The notes under the pieces are model-generated. The model was not told where the DNA came from and searched no databases. It saw nothing but the letters and a program-made list of their open reading frames with translations. A stretch of 64,000 nucleotides of DNA from DIGJ01 sp041739345 (GTDB lineage Bacteria; Bacillota; Clostridia; Lachnospirales; Lachnospiraceae). How positions within the stretch are numbered: position 1 is the first letter of the stretch; each line of letters begins with the position of its first letter. This document shows, one piece after another, positions 44,094 to 53,584 of the stretch. The position numbers were made by a program, and so were the translations under genes. The stretch is from NCBI GenBank assembly GCA_041739345.1, contig JBGSNZ010000025.1, positions 1 to 64,000 of the forward strand, written 5' to 3'.

Positions 44094-45144
44094 TTCTACC
44101 CATCTGCTCTTGGTTTACTGCATAATCTTCAGCCACCTGTTTTTCGATTAGTCCCTGCTTATATAAGTTGTATATCGATTGATCCATTCCAATCATTCCT
44201 AAATTGCTATTTGTTTGGATCACATTATCGATCTGATAGCTTTTACTTTCGCGAATCATATTACGAATAGCCGGCGTCATATGCATTATTTCCATTCCTG
44301 GTATCATACCACCATCTTTTTTAGGAAGCAGTTGCTGTGATATTACACTATCCAACACCATAGAAAGCTGTATACGGACTTGTCCTTGCTGAGTTGAAGG
44401 GAATGTGTCTATAATACGGTCAATCGTGTTCACTGCTCCTTTTGTATGGAGCGTTGCAATTACTAAATGCCCTGTTTCGGCAGCCGTCATTGCTGTTCGA
44501 ATAGTTTCATAATCTCTCATTTCCCCCAAAAGTATAACATCCGGTGCCTGTCTTAAACATGCACGAAGAGCAGATAAATAATCATTTGTATCAATCGCGA
44601 TTTCTCTTTGACTTATTATACTCTTATTATTTCTATATAAGTATTCGATTGGATCTTCTAATGTTATCACATGTGCATTTCTATGCTTATTAATATAATC
44701 AATGATGCAGGCCTGTGTTGTAGATTTTCCACTACCTGCAGTACCCGAAAAAATAACCATGCCATGTGTTAATTCTGAAATTTTCATTACCTCTTCTGGA
44801 ATCGCTAATTCTTTATACTCCGGAATATTAAAAGAAACAACTCGAATCACTGCTGCCTGAGAACCTCTTTGAAAATAGGTATTTACTCGAAAACGAGCAA
44901 GCTTTGCAATCGAAAACGAAAAATCATCATCGCCAGTCTTACTATAATTCTCCATACTTCTATTTGCAAGCTGATAAATTCCATTAATTAAGTTTTCAGT
45001 ATCCTCCGGCCGCAAACGCTCTTCCTCTCCCATTGAATCAATCTTTCCCGATACTTTGCAACTTAACATACCACCTGCAATTAAAAATATATCCGATGCC
45101 TTACAATTTACCGCTTGTTCTAAAATCATATGAAGCTTTTTCAT
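44080..45144 (-). CDS. pilT: PilT-type twitching/secretion ATPase
   Basis: A 354-residue hexameric ATPase with all PilT boxes: Walker A GTAGSGKS (134-141), Asp box TLEDPIEY (161-168), Walker B VILLGEMRD (203-211) and His box TGHLVIATLHT (224-234). It drives pilus retraction in type IV pili. The start overlaps no other gene but follows the 137-residue gene by 16 nt, in one operon with pilin-like genes and a PilC. The last residues KILV are encoded inside the fold-back element, so the C-terminus may have been altered by it. No PilB is present. Confidence 0.9.
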   Translation of the reverse strand: MKKLHMILEQAVNCKASDIFLIAGGMLSCKVSGKIDSMGEEERLRPEDTENLINGIYQLANRSMENYSKTGDDDFSFSIAKLARFRVNTYFQRGSQAAVIRVVSFNIPEYKELAIPEEVMKISELTHGMVIFSGTAGSGKSTTQACIIDYINKHRNAHVITLEDPIEYLYRNNKSIISQREIAIDTNDYLSALRACLRQAPDVILLGEMRDYETIRTAMTAAETGHLVIATLHTKGAVNTIDRIIDTFPSTQQGQVRIQLSMVLDSVISQQLLPKKDGGMIPGMEIMHMTPAIRNMIRESKSYQIDNVIQTNSNLGMIGMDQSIYNLYKQGLIEKQVAEDYAVNQEQMGRKILV

Positions 45145-45160
45145 ATATAAATATCCCTCT

Positions 45161-45574
45161 CTACTCTTCTATCTGCCCATCCCATACTTCTATACTATCA
45201 TTTGCTTCCCATTCAATAGTCGAAACTACATTCCATTTGCGTATGTTGAATGTTTCACCATCTACCATTACCTCAACAGATAGACTCTTTGAATCCGAAA
45301 TCTCACATTCATAAGAATAGATATTTTTCCCTGTTTTTTTTACTCGATCCGGATAAATTTCTTCCCGCATTTTTGAAAGAATTTGTTCCGCTTCAAAATC
45401 GGCTTTGTAATAATTAGCAACCGCCTGTGCCGACTTATCTGACAGTTTCTTGTTTGCATATGTAGTAGAAAGTGACAGCAAAGAAAATGTTAGCAGACAT
45501 AATACAGCAAAAATAGTTATCAAGGAAGATGCTCCTATCGGCATAGGCACATATCTTTGTTTACTCACGTTCAA
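45161..45574 (-). CDS. Pilus-operon protein, single span
   Basis: A 137-residue protein with one N-terminal hydrophobic segment (SLITIFAVLCLLTFSLLSLS) and a soluble C-terminal domain. It begins with positive and Pro residues and has no clear prepilin cleavage site. Its start overlaps the upstream gene by 14 nt. By position it is a minor pilin or PilX-like assembly protein. Family not recognised. Confidence 0.65.
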   Translation of the reverse strand: MNVSKQRYVPMPIGASSLITIFAVLCLLTFSLLSLSTTYANKKLSDKSAQAVANYYKADFEAEQILSKMREEIYPDRVKKTGKNIYSYECEISDSKSLSVEVMVDGETFNIRKWNVVSTIEWEANDSIEVWDGQIEE

Positions 45575-45986
45575 CTACCTCCTGCCATGCTATATTCTGT
45601 TCGTAAAGAACTTTTTCCTTTTGATTTTTCACAATAATTTCAGCTTCTCCTAGATAACCATAGGTATTTTTTTTGTTTACAAGAACAGTAAACTCGGATT
45701 TCTCTGACTCATTCCAGTTTTCATCTAGAGTAAGTACCCACTTATTATCTTCTGCGTTACCACCAAAAATTTGTTCTAATTCATCTATATATCCTTCATT
45801 TGCTATCAAGGTCTCGGAAACATTTTGGGCAAAGTTAACCGCCTTATCCTTCGCCTGACTTTCCTTGGAAAGTTGGTTTGAATGTACAAAGGCCTGAATG
45901 CAGAAGGTTGCCGTAAGTGCAAATACCAAGACCATAATTAACTGTTCCATCAGTAGTAATGGCACTTTATTTCTTTCTGAATTCAT
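45561..45986 (-). CDS. Pilin-like protein of the pilus operon
   Basis: A 141-residue protein with an N-terminal span (LLLMEQLIMVLVFALTATFC) after a short charged head. This is pseudopilin-like (GspI/PilV type) but without a standard GFTLxE motif; LLLMEQL is the closest match, with the glutamate in the expected place. Overlaps both neighbours, showing a tight operon. Confidence 0.65.
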   Translation of the reverse strand: MNSERNKVPLLLMEQLIMVLVFALTATFCIQAFVHSNQLSKESQAKDKAVNFAQNVSETLIANEGYIDELEQIFGGNAEDNKWVLTLDENWNESEKSEFTVLVNKKNTYGYLGEAEIIVKNQKEKVLYEQNIAWQEVVERE

Positions 45987-46486
45987 GGTGTATCATCCTC
46001 CCCGCTTCTCAAGTATAGTGACAAGTCTGATTGTGCTCCATCTTCATCGATACATTGAATCGTAAGTTGACGACTATGCAATGAAAAACTAAGGTCATTC
46101 GCTTTCATGATTGTATTTCCATCTTCAGGCTGTACTTCCATTCCATCTAATGAAAACAACTCTCTAATATAACCTTTATAATAGTAAATTCTTGTTACAT
46201 ATCGTTCTTCTTCTATTTCCTGATACATATGTAATGTTGAAATACCTTCATTCTTTCGGAAAAAGTCTCCTACCAATACTCCACCAGCAATATCATTATG
46301 ACGTACTTTTTCTGCGATATAATTGATTGCAATCCGTTCATTATAGGCCTCGCTATTTCTGTTTAAAAGGCTTTTATAATTATTAACCCCAAGCAGTAAC
46401 ACTGTCACAATCAAAATTGCAAATAATCCAAAAAGCAAAAATACAAACACTTTATCTATACTATGTTTTGCTGTCCTATTTTTCAT
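45983..46486 (-). CDS. DUF4860-like pilus-operon protein
   Basis: A 167-residue protein with a single N-terminal membrane segment (VFVFLLFGLFAILIVTVLLL) and a periplasm-side beta-rich domain (LHMYQEIEEERYVTRIYYYK). It resembles small proteins of clostridial pilus operons; the DUF name is from memory and unsure. Four-nt overlap with the following gene. Confidence 0.6.
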   Translation of the reverse strand: MKNRTAKHSIDKVFVFLLFGLFAILIVTVLLLGVNNYKSLLNRNSEAYNERIAINYIAEKVRHNDIAGGVLVGDFFRKNEGISTLHMYQEIEEERYVTRIYYYKGYIRELFSLDGMEVQPEDGNTIMKANDLSFSLHSRQLTIQCIDEDGAQSDLSLYLRSGEDDTP

Positions 46487-46501
46487 ACTTGCTCCATTCT
46501 T

Positions 46502-46801
46502 TTATTCCTTTGGTATCACTGTCACAGTAGGCATAATATTATCAGCAAATATCTCATAAAAAACCGTATAGTATTCTTCGTCGATCAAAACACCATAATT
46601 TTGTTCTAAATAATCCATCGTAGGAGGATATATTCCCTCCGTAGCATAACAAGTCATGATTGCTTTATGAATGGAATCTTCCAACTGCTTTTGGCTCTCG
46701 ATTTGCTGGCCCGCGTCCACTTTAGTTACTGCCTGTAAGAGAAATAAAAGAGATGCAATTATGCACAGAAAAAGAACCCATACTTTTAAGTTTTTCTTCA
46801 C
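46502..46801 (-). CDS. Small pilin-like protein
   Basis: A 99-residue protein: KKNLK, one hydrophobic helix (VWVLFLCIIASLLFLLQAV) and a short domain with TCYATEGIYPPTMDYLEQNY. The 'AxxxCYAxEGxYPP' stretch is typical of small pseudopilins in clostridia. No glycine-type prepilin cleavage site can be seen, so it may stay uncut. It lies between the PilC gene and three pilin-like genes. Confidence 0.65.
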   Translation of the reverse strand: MKKNLKVWVLFLCIIASLLFLLQAVTKVDAGQQIESQKQLEDSIHKAIMTCYATEGIYPPTMDYLEQNYGVLIDEEYYTVFYEIFADNIMPTVTVIPKE

Positions 46802-46818
46802 ACTTGCTCCTCCCCCCC

Positions 46819-47865
46819 TTATCCTATGGAGGACATTATATTCATTAATGGCAACATTACTGAAATAAGAATCGTTCCTACGATGAACGAAGTTATGACT
46901 ACAATTGTTGGTTCAATAAGACCAACTTTTTCTTCAATACTCTGTTCTGCCTCTTCCTGCAATCGTCGTGCAATTTCACTGATTACAGTATCTGCTGTAC
47001 CACATCTTATTCCAAGTTCCAGCATGCGGCAGTAACTATTTGACAATATCTGTGTTTCCCTCATAGCTTGGGCCAATCCAACTCCACTTTCCAATTTTTG
47101 AATGCACATATCATGCCGTTTTTTTTCAGTTGGAACATCATCTTGAATTACTGCTGCATTTCTCAATGCATCTTCGACATTAAGTCCGCTCATTATTCCC
47201 ATAGACATAGCCGATACGAAATGGGCTGTTCCTACCTTTTTAACAAGTCCTCTGCTTCCAAAATGCTTCTGATAGATTTTCTTTGCTCTTCCTCTTATAT
47301 TATTATTAAAAGCGAAAACCAAAAGGCCAACTAGGATGGTTGCTAATAAAATACCTATGAGCGGCATTATATTTCCTAAAAATATTCCAATCTGCAATAA
47401 TCCACCTGCAATGCCCTTCATCTGCCCTCCCAGCTGTTCATAAACCTTATTGAATATTGGAAGAACTTTAACTAGCAAAATAGCAATGATTATCACCATT
47501 AAGACACTTAAAATAACCGGATACAATATTGCACTCTTTATACGGCTCATTAATTTAAAACGCCCATCATAATACTCGGATAAAGATTGAAATGCCTGCT
47601 CTTGTCTTCCTGCCATTTCTCCTGTTTCTGTCATGTCAGCTACATATTTTGGAAAATGCTCTGTTTCTCTTAACGCACTAGAAAGTGTATTTCCATCATT
47701 CACTTTATCCGCCAATTCTTTTAATAATAACTTTAATGCAATTTCTGTTTCATCTTCTGCTAGTAAATGAATACCATCTCCGATACTAATGCCTGAATGC
47801 AATAGCAAACTCATTTCCAAGCAAAAAACTGAAACAGACTCATTTGATAAATTAATTTTTTTCAT
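46819..47865 (-). CDS. pilC: PilC/GspF inner-membrane platform protein
   Basis: A 348-residue protein with two T2SSF domains (about 15-135 and 220-340) and three spans, e.g. AILYPVILSVLMVIIIAILLV and the C-terminal VVITSFIVGTILISVMLPLM. The motif LLHSGISIGDGIHLL and the conserved CRMLELGIRCGTADTVI are standard. It is the platform that the pilus motor pushes against. ATG 47865 is preferred over a TTG at 47895 because a GAAAGG site lies between them. First gene of the operon. Confidence 0.85.
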   Translation of the reverse strand: MKKINLSNESVSVFCLEMSLLLHSGISIGDGIHLLAEDETEIALKLLLKELADKVNDGNTLSSALRETEHFPKYVADMTETGEMAGRQEQAFQSLSEYYDGRFKLMSRIKSAILYPVILSVLMVIIIAILLVKVLPIFNKVYEQLGGQMKGIAGGLLQIGIFLGNIMPLIGILLATILVGLLVFAFNNNIRGRAKKIYQKHFGSRGLVKKVGTAHFVSAMSMGIMSGLNVEDALRNAAVIQDDVPTEKKRHDMCIQKLESGVGLAQAMRETQILSNSYCRMLELGIRCGTADTVISEIARRLQEEAEQSIEEKVGLIEPTIVVITSFIVGTILISVMLPLMNIMSSIG

Positions 47866-47964
47866 AATTACAACTATTCCTTTCGCTTCGCTCAAGAAAA
47901 AAAACGTAATTACAGCGTTGGCTTTGGGCGATTTTTTTGACTTAAAATCAACTGATAAAGAATG

Positions 47965-48966
47965 CTAATATAAATATTTTGCCTTATAATTAGAACCGTC
48001 GCCTATATATTTTAAAATAGCCTTACTGGATTTTCCGGAGGACGCATAGGTTGGATCCATCAATTTCCAAATATCTCCATTGAAATAAATAATTCCATCA
48101 ATCCATCCGCTATCATCTGTATATACATTAATCCACGCGTGATATGCATCACCGCTGTATCCTACTACCAATTTTGAAGGTACTCCCTGACTTCGCAACA
48201 TAGCAGTCATAACCGCTGCATAATCAAAACAGATTCCCTTTTTTTCTTGTAAAACCAAATCCAAATCAGGTAAATATCCACTTTTTACCGTTTTTGCTTT
48301 TTTCCTGTCATATGTAAAATTATTGACAACATAATTATATATTTTTTTCACCTTAACTAAAGGATCGGCAATTCCTTTGGTAAGACTTGCTGCCTTTTTT
48401 ACCACTTTACTATTTTCTTTGTAATTCACATATTGGTTTGGCGTCAAAAATGGTGCAAACTCATCTGTAAGCTCCACTGTAAAACTCTGCGACAATACCG
48501 TCAAATAAGATGTTCCCGAAATATTTTGATATATTGTTGTTTTATAGGTTCCATTTCCATCGGAAAGAGGAAAGACCTCATATTTTTTCGGTGTTACATT
48601 ATATGTATATACCACTCCACTTGGTCCAGCTACCTGTGCTTTAATCTTATTTGTGGTATCTTCAATATATTTAACCATAATATAGCCATCGGAAACATTG
48701 GAATAATCAATAATGGAGTACTCATTCTTTTTAACTTGCGTGCCTGAAGCTTTTGTCTTAAGCACCATGGATACCGCTCCAGGAGATTCCGCAAGAATCG
48801 CTGCTTCTTCTTCTATCTCTACGCTTCCCATTGAGTTTTCATCAACAATCCCATCCTCATACGCTTGATCGGAACTGTTTTCATTCTTCACACTATCTTT
48901 TGCGCATCCCACCAATAACGAAACTGCTATCGCTGTTATTATCAATATTTTTCTTCTCTTTTGCAC
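47965..48966 (-). CDS. Transglutaminase-like lipoprotein, copy 1
   Basis: A 333-residue protein starting with GTG after GGGAGG. N-terminal signal with lipobox LLVGC. A beta domain follows, then a transglutaminase-like core: GICFDYAAVMTAMLRSQGVP (catalytic Cys), YHAWINVYTDD (His) and WKLMDPTYASS (Asp). Known relatives are cysteine proteases or transglutaminases of the envelope. Ends at the same KAKYLY as copy 2; the two share most of their length. Confidence 0.85.
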   Translation of the reverse strand: MQKRRKILIITAIAVSLLVGCAKDSVKNENSSDQAYEDGIVDENSMGSVEIEEEAAILAESPGAVSMVLKTKASGTQVKKNEYSIIDYSNVSDGYIMVKYIEDTTNKIKAQVAGPSGVVYTYNVTPKKYEVFPLSDGNGTYKTTIYQNISGTSYLTVLSQSFTVELTDEFAPFLTPNQYVNYKENSKVVKKAASLTKGIADPLVKVKKIYNYVVNNFTYDRKKAKTVKSGYLPDLDLVLQEKKGICFDYAAVMTAMLRSQGVPSKLVVGYSGDAYHAWINVYTDDSGWIDGIIYFNGDIWKLMDPTYASSGKSSKAILKYIGDGSNYKAKYLY

Positions 48967-49080
48967 AATAGCGCCTCCCTCATAATGAAAATTTCCGATT
49001 ATAATCATGTAACAAAATCGCTAGCAAGATGTCTTCCCACGATTATTTCTACTACTATCAAGCTTATTTTATCATGTTAT

Positions 49081-49152
49081 ACTACTATCGTAAACATAAA
49101 AAAAGTACATTATATCTAAACAATTCACTATCACCAATATTAGAAGAATAAA
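49081..49152 (+). pseudogene. Relic of a BTAD-regulator 3' end
   Basis: Encodes YYRKHKKSTLYLNNSLSPIL followed by EE and a stop; the BTAD regulator ends YYRKHKKSTLYLNYSLSPIL. DNA identity with 43,284-43,350 is high (AAACATAAAAAAAGTAC identical). It lies on the plus strand between the two transglutaminase genes. Nothing else of the regulator is there. Confidence 0.75.
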
Positions 49153-49154
49153 TC

Positions 49155-50156
49155 CTAATATAGATATTTTGCCTTATAGTTAGAACCGTCACCTATATAT
49201 TTTAAAATAGCCTTACTGGATTTTCCGGAGGATGCATAGGTTGGATCCATTAGTTTCCATGCTTTTCCATCAAAATAAATGATTCCATCAATCCATCCCC
49301 TATCATCAGTATATACATTTATCCACGCATGATATGCATTTCCACTATGCCCTACTACCAATTTTGCAGGTATTTCTTGGCTTCGCAACATAGCGGTCAT
49401 AACCGCTGCATAATCAAAACAGATTCCTTTTTTTTCCTTTAACACAGAATCCAAATCTGGTAAATATCCACTTTTCACCACCTTTGCTTTTTTCTTATCA
49501 TAGGTAAAATTATTGACGACATAATTATATATTTTCTTTACCTTAACTAATGGCTTTGTATTTCCTTCGGTAAGACTTGCTGCCTTTTTTACCACTTCAC
49601 TATTCTCTTTATAATTCACATATTGGTTTGGTACTAAAAATGGTGCAAACTCATCTATCAGTTTCACCGCAAAGCTCTGAGACAGCACTGCCGAATAAGA
49701 TGATTGCGAAATATTTTGATATATTGTTGTTTTATAGGTTCCATTTCCATCAGAAAGAGGAAAGACCTCATATTTTTTCGGTGTTGCATTATAAGTATAT
49801 ACCACTCCACTTGGTCCAGTTACCTGTGCTTTAATCTTTTTCACAGTAGATTTCATATATTTGACCATGATATAACCATCTGAAATGTTGGAATAATCAA
49901 TAATGGAATACTCATTCTTTTTTACTTGCGTGCCTGAAGCTTCGGTCTTAAGCATATTGGATACCGCTCCGGGAGATTTTGAAAGAATCTCTGCCTCCTC
50001 TTCTATCAGAACGTTTCCCATTGAGTTTTCATCAACAATCCCATCATCATGCGCTTGATGGAACATATTTTTATTCTTCACGCAATCCTTTGTGCATCCC
50101 ACAAACAAAGAAATTGCTATTGGCATTACTATCCACATTTTTCTTCCCTTTTTCAC
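49155..50156 (-). CDS. Transglutaminase-like lipoprotein, copy 2
   Basis: A 333-residue paralogue with lipobox LFVGC, the same catalytic stretch (GICFDYAAVMTAMLRSQEIP), YHAWINVYTDD and the Asp. It also starts with GTG. The central domain is slightly more diverged (MKSTVKKIKAQVTGP). Tandem duplication with the gene at 47,965. Confidence 0.85.
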   Translation of the reverse strand: MKKGRKMWIVMPIAISLFVGCTKDCVKNKNMFHQAHDDGIVDENSMGNVLIEEEAEILSKSPGAVSNMLKTEASGTQVKKNEYSIIDYSNISDGYIMVKYMKSTVKKIKAQVTGPSGVVYTYNATPKKYEVFPLSDGNGTYKTTIYQNISQSSYSAVLSQSFAVKLIDEFAPFLVPNQYVNYKENSEVVKKAASLTEGNTKPLVKVKKIYNYVVNNFTYDKKKAKVVKSGYLPDLDSVLKEKKGICFDYAAVMTAMLRSQEIPAKLVVGHSGNAYHAWINVYTDDRGWIDGIIYFDGKAWKLMDPTYASSGKSSKAILKYIGDGSNYKAKYLY

Positions 50157-50256
50157 AATAGCATCTCCCTCATAATAGAATTAAAGATTAAACTAAAACC
50201 ATTATATGTTTTTACAATATTTATGATTTTTTTGTATTTTGTTTATCAAATTAAAA

Positions 50257-50290
50257 AAGAGATACCATTTTTTTACAAACAGTATCTCTT
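50257..50290 (-). terminator. Terminator after hydrolase pseudogene
   Basis: AAGAGATAC (50257-50265) pairs with GTATCTCTT (50282-50290); on the minus strand a T-run follows. Confidence 0.75.
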
Positions 50291-50302
50291 GCCAATTTCA
50301 TT

Positions 50303-50729
50303 CTATGTTTCTTCAGTAAAGAATTTTATTAGCTCTTTTTTAAATTCAGAAGGATTCTTTAATGGATGTTCATGACCAAATCCTTGAATTATAACTTTAC
50401 TACAACGAGGATTTATCTGTGTCATATAATTCACTGTTTTTGCTATTACTTTGGGTTCTTTACTCCCCTGCAAGAATTTAATTGGTACAAGTACATCTTC
50501 AAAACCAGGTAACTTATCGGTTGTATATCTGTCCGTATAATAATTCATCCAAGTCTGTTTGCTGATTTTTCTCCAATATGTTATGAACGCAATTTTCTTT
50601 TCTGGTTTCTTTAGTTCTAGAAAAGGTATTTGATATATCTAATATCTTTTCATACATCTCCACGATTGCTGCACAATGTAATAATATGATAGTTTTATTT
50701 TGCCTACTTCCATATTCTTCAAAATACAT
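50303..50729 (-). pseudogene. Broken alpha/beta hydrolase
   Basis: Two frames: 50,514-50,729 holds the start of a hydrolase (MYFEEYGSRQNKTIILLHC), and 50,303-50,548 holds the end (IKFLQGSKEPKVIA..., QGFGHEHPLKNPSEFKKELI with the histidine). The nucleophile elbow GxSxG is missing, so there is an internal deletion as well as a frameshift. Confidence 0.75.
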
Positions 50730-50771
50730 ATATTTTATTCTCCTATAAGTCAGCCTACTGCCTGCGAGATT

Positions 50772-52205
50772 TTATCCTTGCTTCAACGTTGTGGAAAGAT
50801 TTTGTACATTTACTAGTTCCTTTTCTACTGCACTGATAGATTTATTTTGCATCGTTACAGTTTCGGTAATCGTGGTAATCATTGCATCATTCTCCTCGGT
50901 AACACTAACCAACGTTTCGATTTCATTGTTAACTGTTTGAAAATTACTTTTTACCTGATTAATAATGGCGTATTCTTTTCCTACAATGGTTTCGACTGCC
51001 TTTGTCGTTTCATCAATATTCAAGAGTAATTCTTTTAGTTCGTGCATCTTAGAAATTCCATCACTTGCCGAATCCGTTCCTGCAGTAATACGTTCCGAAA
51101 CAATTCCAACCTTCATTTCTACGGATTGAAGAATTTTCTCAATATTTTTGGAAGCTATTTCACTTTGTTCTGCCAAAGAACGTATTTCTCCTGCAACCAC
51201 TGCAAATCCTCTTCCTTGTTCGCCTGCTCTTGCCGCCTCGATCGAAGCATTTAAAGAAAGTAAATTGGTTTGTGACGAAATCGAGTTAATTTCTCCGAGT
51301 ATTGTTTGGATTGTCTGCATCTCATCTAATAGTTCCTGCGCTGCAGCATTTGCCTGACCCACCCGATCCTGCATCATTTCCATTGAGCCATAAACAATAT
51401 CTGCTCCCTTAGTTCCATCCTTTACTGCATGTCCTACCTGGGTAAATTTGTCTTCCAATTCACTTGCAAGCTTATAATTATCTTCAATTGCGGCGGCGGC
51501 TTCAGCTACCATCGTATTTACTTGAATCGTTGCACCACTTAAATTTGACATAGCCTGCTGTATTTGATTCGCAGAATCGCTTACTTCATCTGCTCTGCTC
51601 GTAATGTTATGTACGTTATCAAGACTCTCTTTTAACGAAGAAGAAAGTTTTCCTGCAATCAAGTCTGATTTTTCATGATTCGCTTTAATTTTGCTCAATT
51701 GTTCTTCGGATTCTTTGATTAAACGTTCACCCCGTCTAGTTGCTGAATATAAAACCGCGGCTGTTAAGATATAAGCAATCACTTTTATAAGTGCCCCGCG
51801 AACCGTTGGTTCTTCTGCTCCTTCAATTATAGCTGGGTTAAAGATGGCACATCCAATTAAAATGAAAGCCATTGGTATTACAAAATATCGGATAATTTTT
51901 TGATTAAAATAGATAGTAGTCATTCCAAGTGTAATAAAGAGTGCAATAAATGCTGCAGAGCTTCCACCTACGGCTCCAGAATAAATGGTATCACAAATAG
52001 ATGCTGATAGTACAATTCCCAATGCCTTAAAATCATCTCTAAGCTTTGAAAAATAACTTATTATTGATCCAGTTAATCCGATTGCTAAGGTTAAAACGGC
52101 TAGTACAAATTTTTGTGAGCCACCATACTTTGCAAAAGCGGTAACCCCAAGTGCTGCTACTGCTACAATAACAATCATTAGATTTGTTTTATGAATTTTT
52201 ATCAT
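50772..52205 (-). CDS. Methyl-accepting chemotaxis protein
   Basis: A 477-residue protein with about five membrane segments in the first 165 residues, little or no periplasmic sensor, a linker without clear HAMP, and a full signalling domain (MCPsignal). The hairpin tip is INSISSQTNLLSLNASIEAARAGEQGRGFAVVAGEIRSLAEQS. It signals to CheW/CheA. The sensor mode is unknown; a membrane- or cytosol-sensing type is likely. Single gene with its own control. Confidence 0.9.
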   Translation of the reverse strand: MIKIHKTNLMIVIVAVAALGVTAFAKYGGSQKFVLAVLTLAIGLTGSIISYFSKLRDDFKALGIVLSASICDTIYSGAVGGSSAAFIALFITLGMTTIYFNQKIIRYFVIPMAFILIGCAIFNPAIIEGAEEPTVRGALIKVIAYILTAAVLYSATRRGERLIKESEEQLSKIKANHEKSDLIAGKLSSSLKESLDNVHNITSRADEVSDSANQIQQAMSNLSGATIQVNTMVAEAAAAIEDNYKLASELEDKFTQVGHAVKDGTKGADIVYGSMEMMQDRVGQANAAAQELLDEMQTIQTILGEINSISSQTNLLSLNASIEAARAGEQGRGFAVVAGEIRSLAEQSEIASKNIEKILQSVEMKVGIVSERITAGTDSASDGISKMHELKELLLNIDETTKAVETIVGKEYAIINQVKSNFQTVNNEIETLVSVTEENDAMITTITETVTMQNKSISAVEKELVNVQNLSTTLKQG

Positions 52206-52301
52206 ATTCTTCTCCTTTTTACACTTTCCCCTATTTCTTTCATTTTAATATATTTACTATTGTTTTACAAGATTTTCGTTTTTCCTTTTTATAAAAAAAA
52301 T

Positions 52302-52340
52302 GAAGGTATTCACTAAAAACTCCTCTTAGTGACTACCTTC
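52302..52340 (-). terminator. Terminator of the antiporter operon
   Basis: GAAGGTATTCACTAA (52302-52316) pairs with TTAGTGACTACCTTC (52326-52340), with a run of eight T on the minus strand. Confidence 0.85.
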
Positions 52341-52399
52341 GTTTGTATCATGGTGCTATCTTAAGTGTAATATATTCTCATTACATAATCTGTGAATCA

Positions 52400-53584
52400 T
52401 TACGCCTTTTTGCTCACTACAATTTCACCTGATTTTTCTAAGGCAATTTTGGCAGCAATCGGACCAATAATAGAATATATAAATGTTGAACATAAAATAA
52501 TACCCCTAATCTGTGCTGCATAATCAGGTACAAGTTTTCCAGCAACTACAATAAGTCCTAATGCAACACCAGCTTGCGGCATTAGTGTTGGTCCTAAATA
52601 CTTGCAAATCTTATCCTCTTGTTTCATGATTTTTCCACCAAACCACGCTCCAAATATTTTTCCAAAAACACGTAAAACGACATACATTATTCCTATTACA
52701 CCAATTGAAGGAAGTGCTGATATTTCAAATCCTGCGCCAGAAATAACAAAGAAAATCATAAAAATAGCAGGCGTAAAATTATCTACTATTTTCACAATAT
52801 TATCAGTTTCTGAATATATATTTACAAGTACTGCACCTAATGACATACACGCAAGCAAAGATGAACCATGGAAATATTCTGACAACCAGTATGTAAATAG
52901 TACAATAGCTATAATAATACAAGCTCTATTCGATGATTTTTTGAACCAACGAAATATCAATTTCATAAATATACTCATTATTGCCCCAATAATAAACGAA
53001 ATGAGTATCGCAGAAATCGGACTTAAAATAGATAAAATAATATTGGTATTGAGGTTGGATGACATCACTTTCACTATAGTTGTTGCAAATCCAAACCCAA
53101 TTAATGCAACTGCATCGTCAATTGCTACTACGCTTAGGAGTAATGATGTTAATGATCCTTTCGCTTTATATTGATTTATAACCATTATCGTCTGAGCAGG
53201 AGCAGTTGCAGCAGCAATCGCTCCTAACATGATTGAAAGTTTTATATCAAAACCACAAACAATTAATGCCACCGTCACTAAAATTATAGCTCCGAAAGCT
53301 TCTGATATAGCTATAATTATTGGCGCAGCTCCAACTTTTTTAAAATAATTTAAATTAAATTCCGTTCCAATTGAAAAGGCTATGAATGCTAATGCTATAT
53401 CAGAAATAACAGAAAATCCACTTACCATACTAGTGGGAATTAAATTGAACAAAGATGGACCTAATAAGAGTCCTGCGATTAAATAACCTGTAACATTTGG
53501 AAATTTTAGAAATTTAGCAAGTCTTCCACAAAACAAACCTGATAAGAGCATAATAGCTGTTTCTATAATAATTTTATTTTCCAC
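52400..53584 (-). CDS. CPA2-type cation/proton antiporter
   Basis: A 394-residue protein of about 12 spans, Na_H_Exchanger family: GRLAKFLKFPNVTGYLIAG, GTEFNLNYFKKVG, and the core VAIDDAVALIGFG (aspartate pair of the CPA2 exchange site). No C-terminal TrkA-N domain, so it is a NapA-like rather than KefB-like exchanger. It follows a PII-like gene by an 11-nt overlap, which suggests regulation by that protein. Confidence 0.85.
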   Translation of the reverse strand: MENKIIIETAIMLLSGLFCGRLAKFLKFPNVTGYLIAGLLLGPSLFNLIPTSMVSGFSVISDIALAFIAFSIGTEFNLNYFKKVGAAPIIIAISEAFGAIILVTVALIVCGFDIKLSIMLGAIAAATAPAQTIMVINQYKAKGSLTSLLLSVVAIDDAVALIGFGFATTIVKVMSSNLNTNIILSILSPISAILISFIIGAIMSIFMKLIFRWFKKSSNRACIIIAIVLFTYWLSEYFHGSSLLACMSLGAVLVNIYSETDNIVKIVDNFTPAIFMIFFVISGAGFEISALPSIGVIGIMYVVLRVFGKIFGAWFGGKIMKQEDKICKYLGPTLMPQAGVALGLIVVAGKLVPDYAAQIRGIILCSTFIYSIIGPIAAKIALEKSGEIVVSKKA

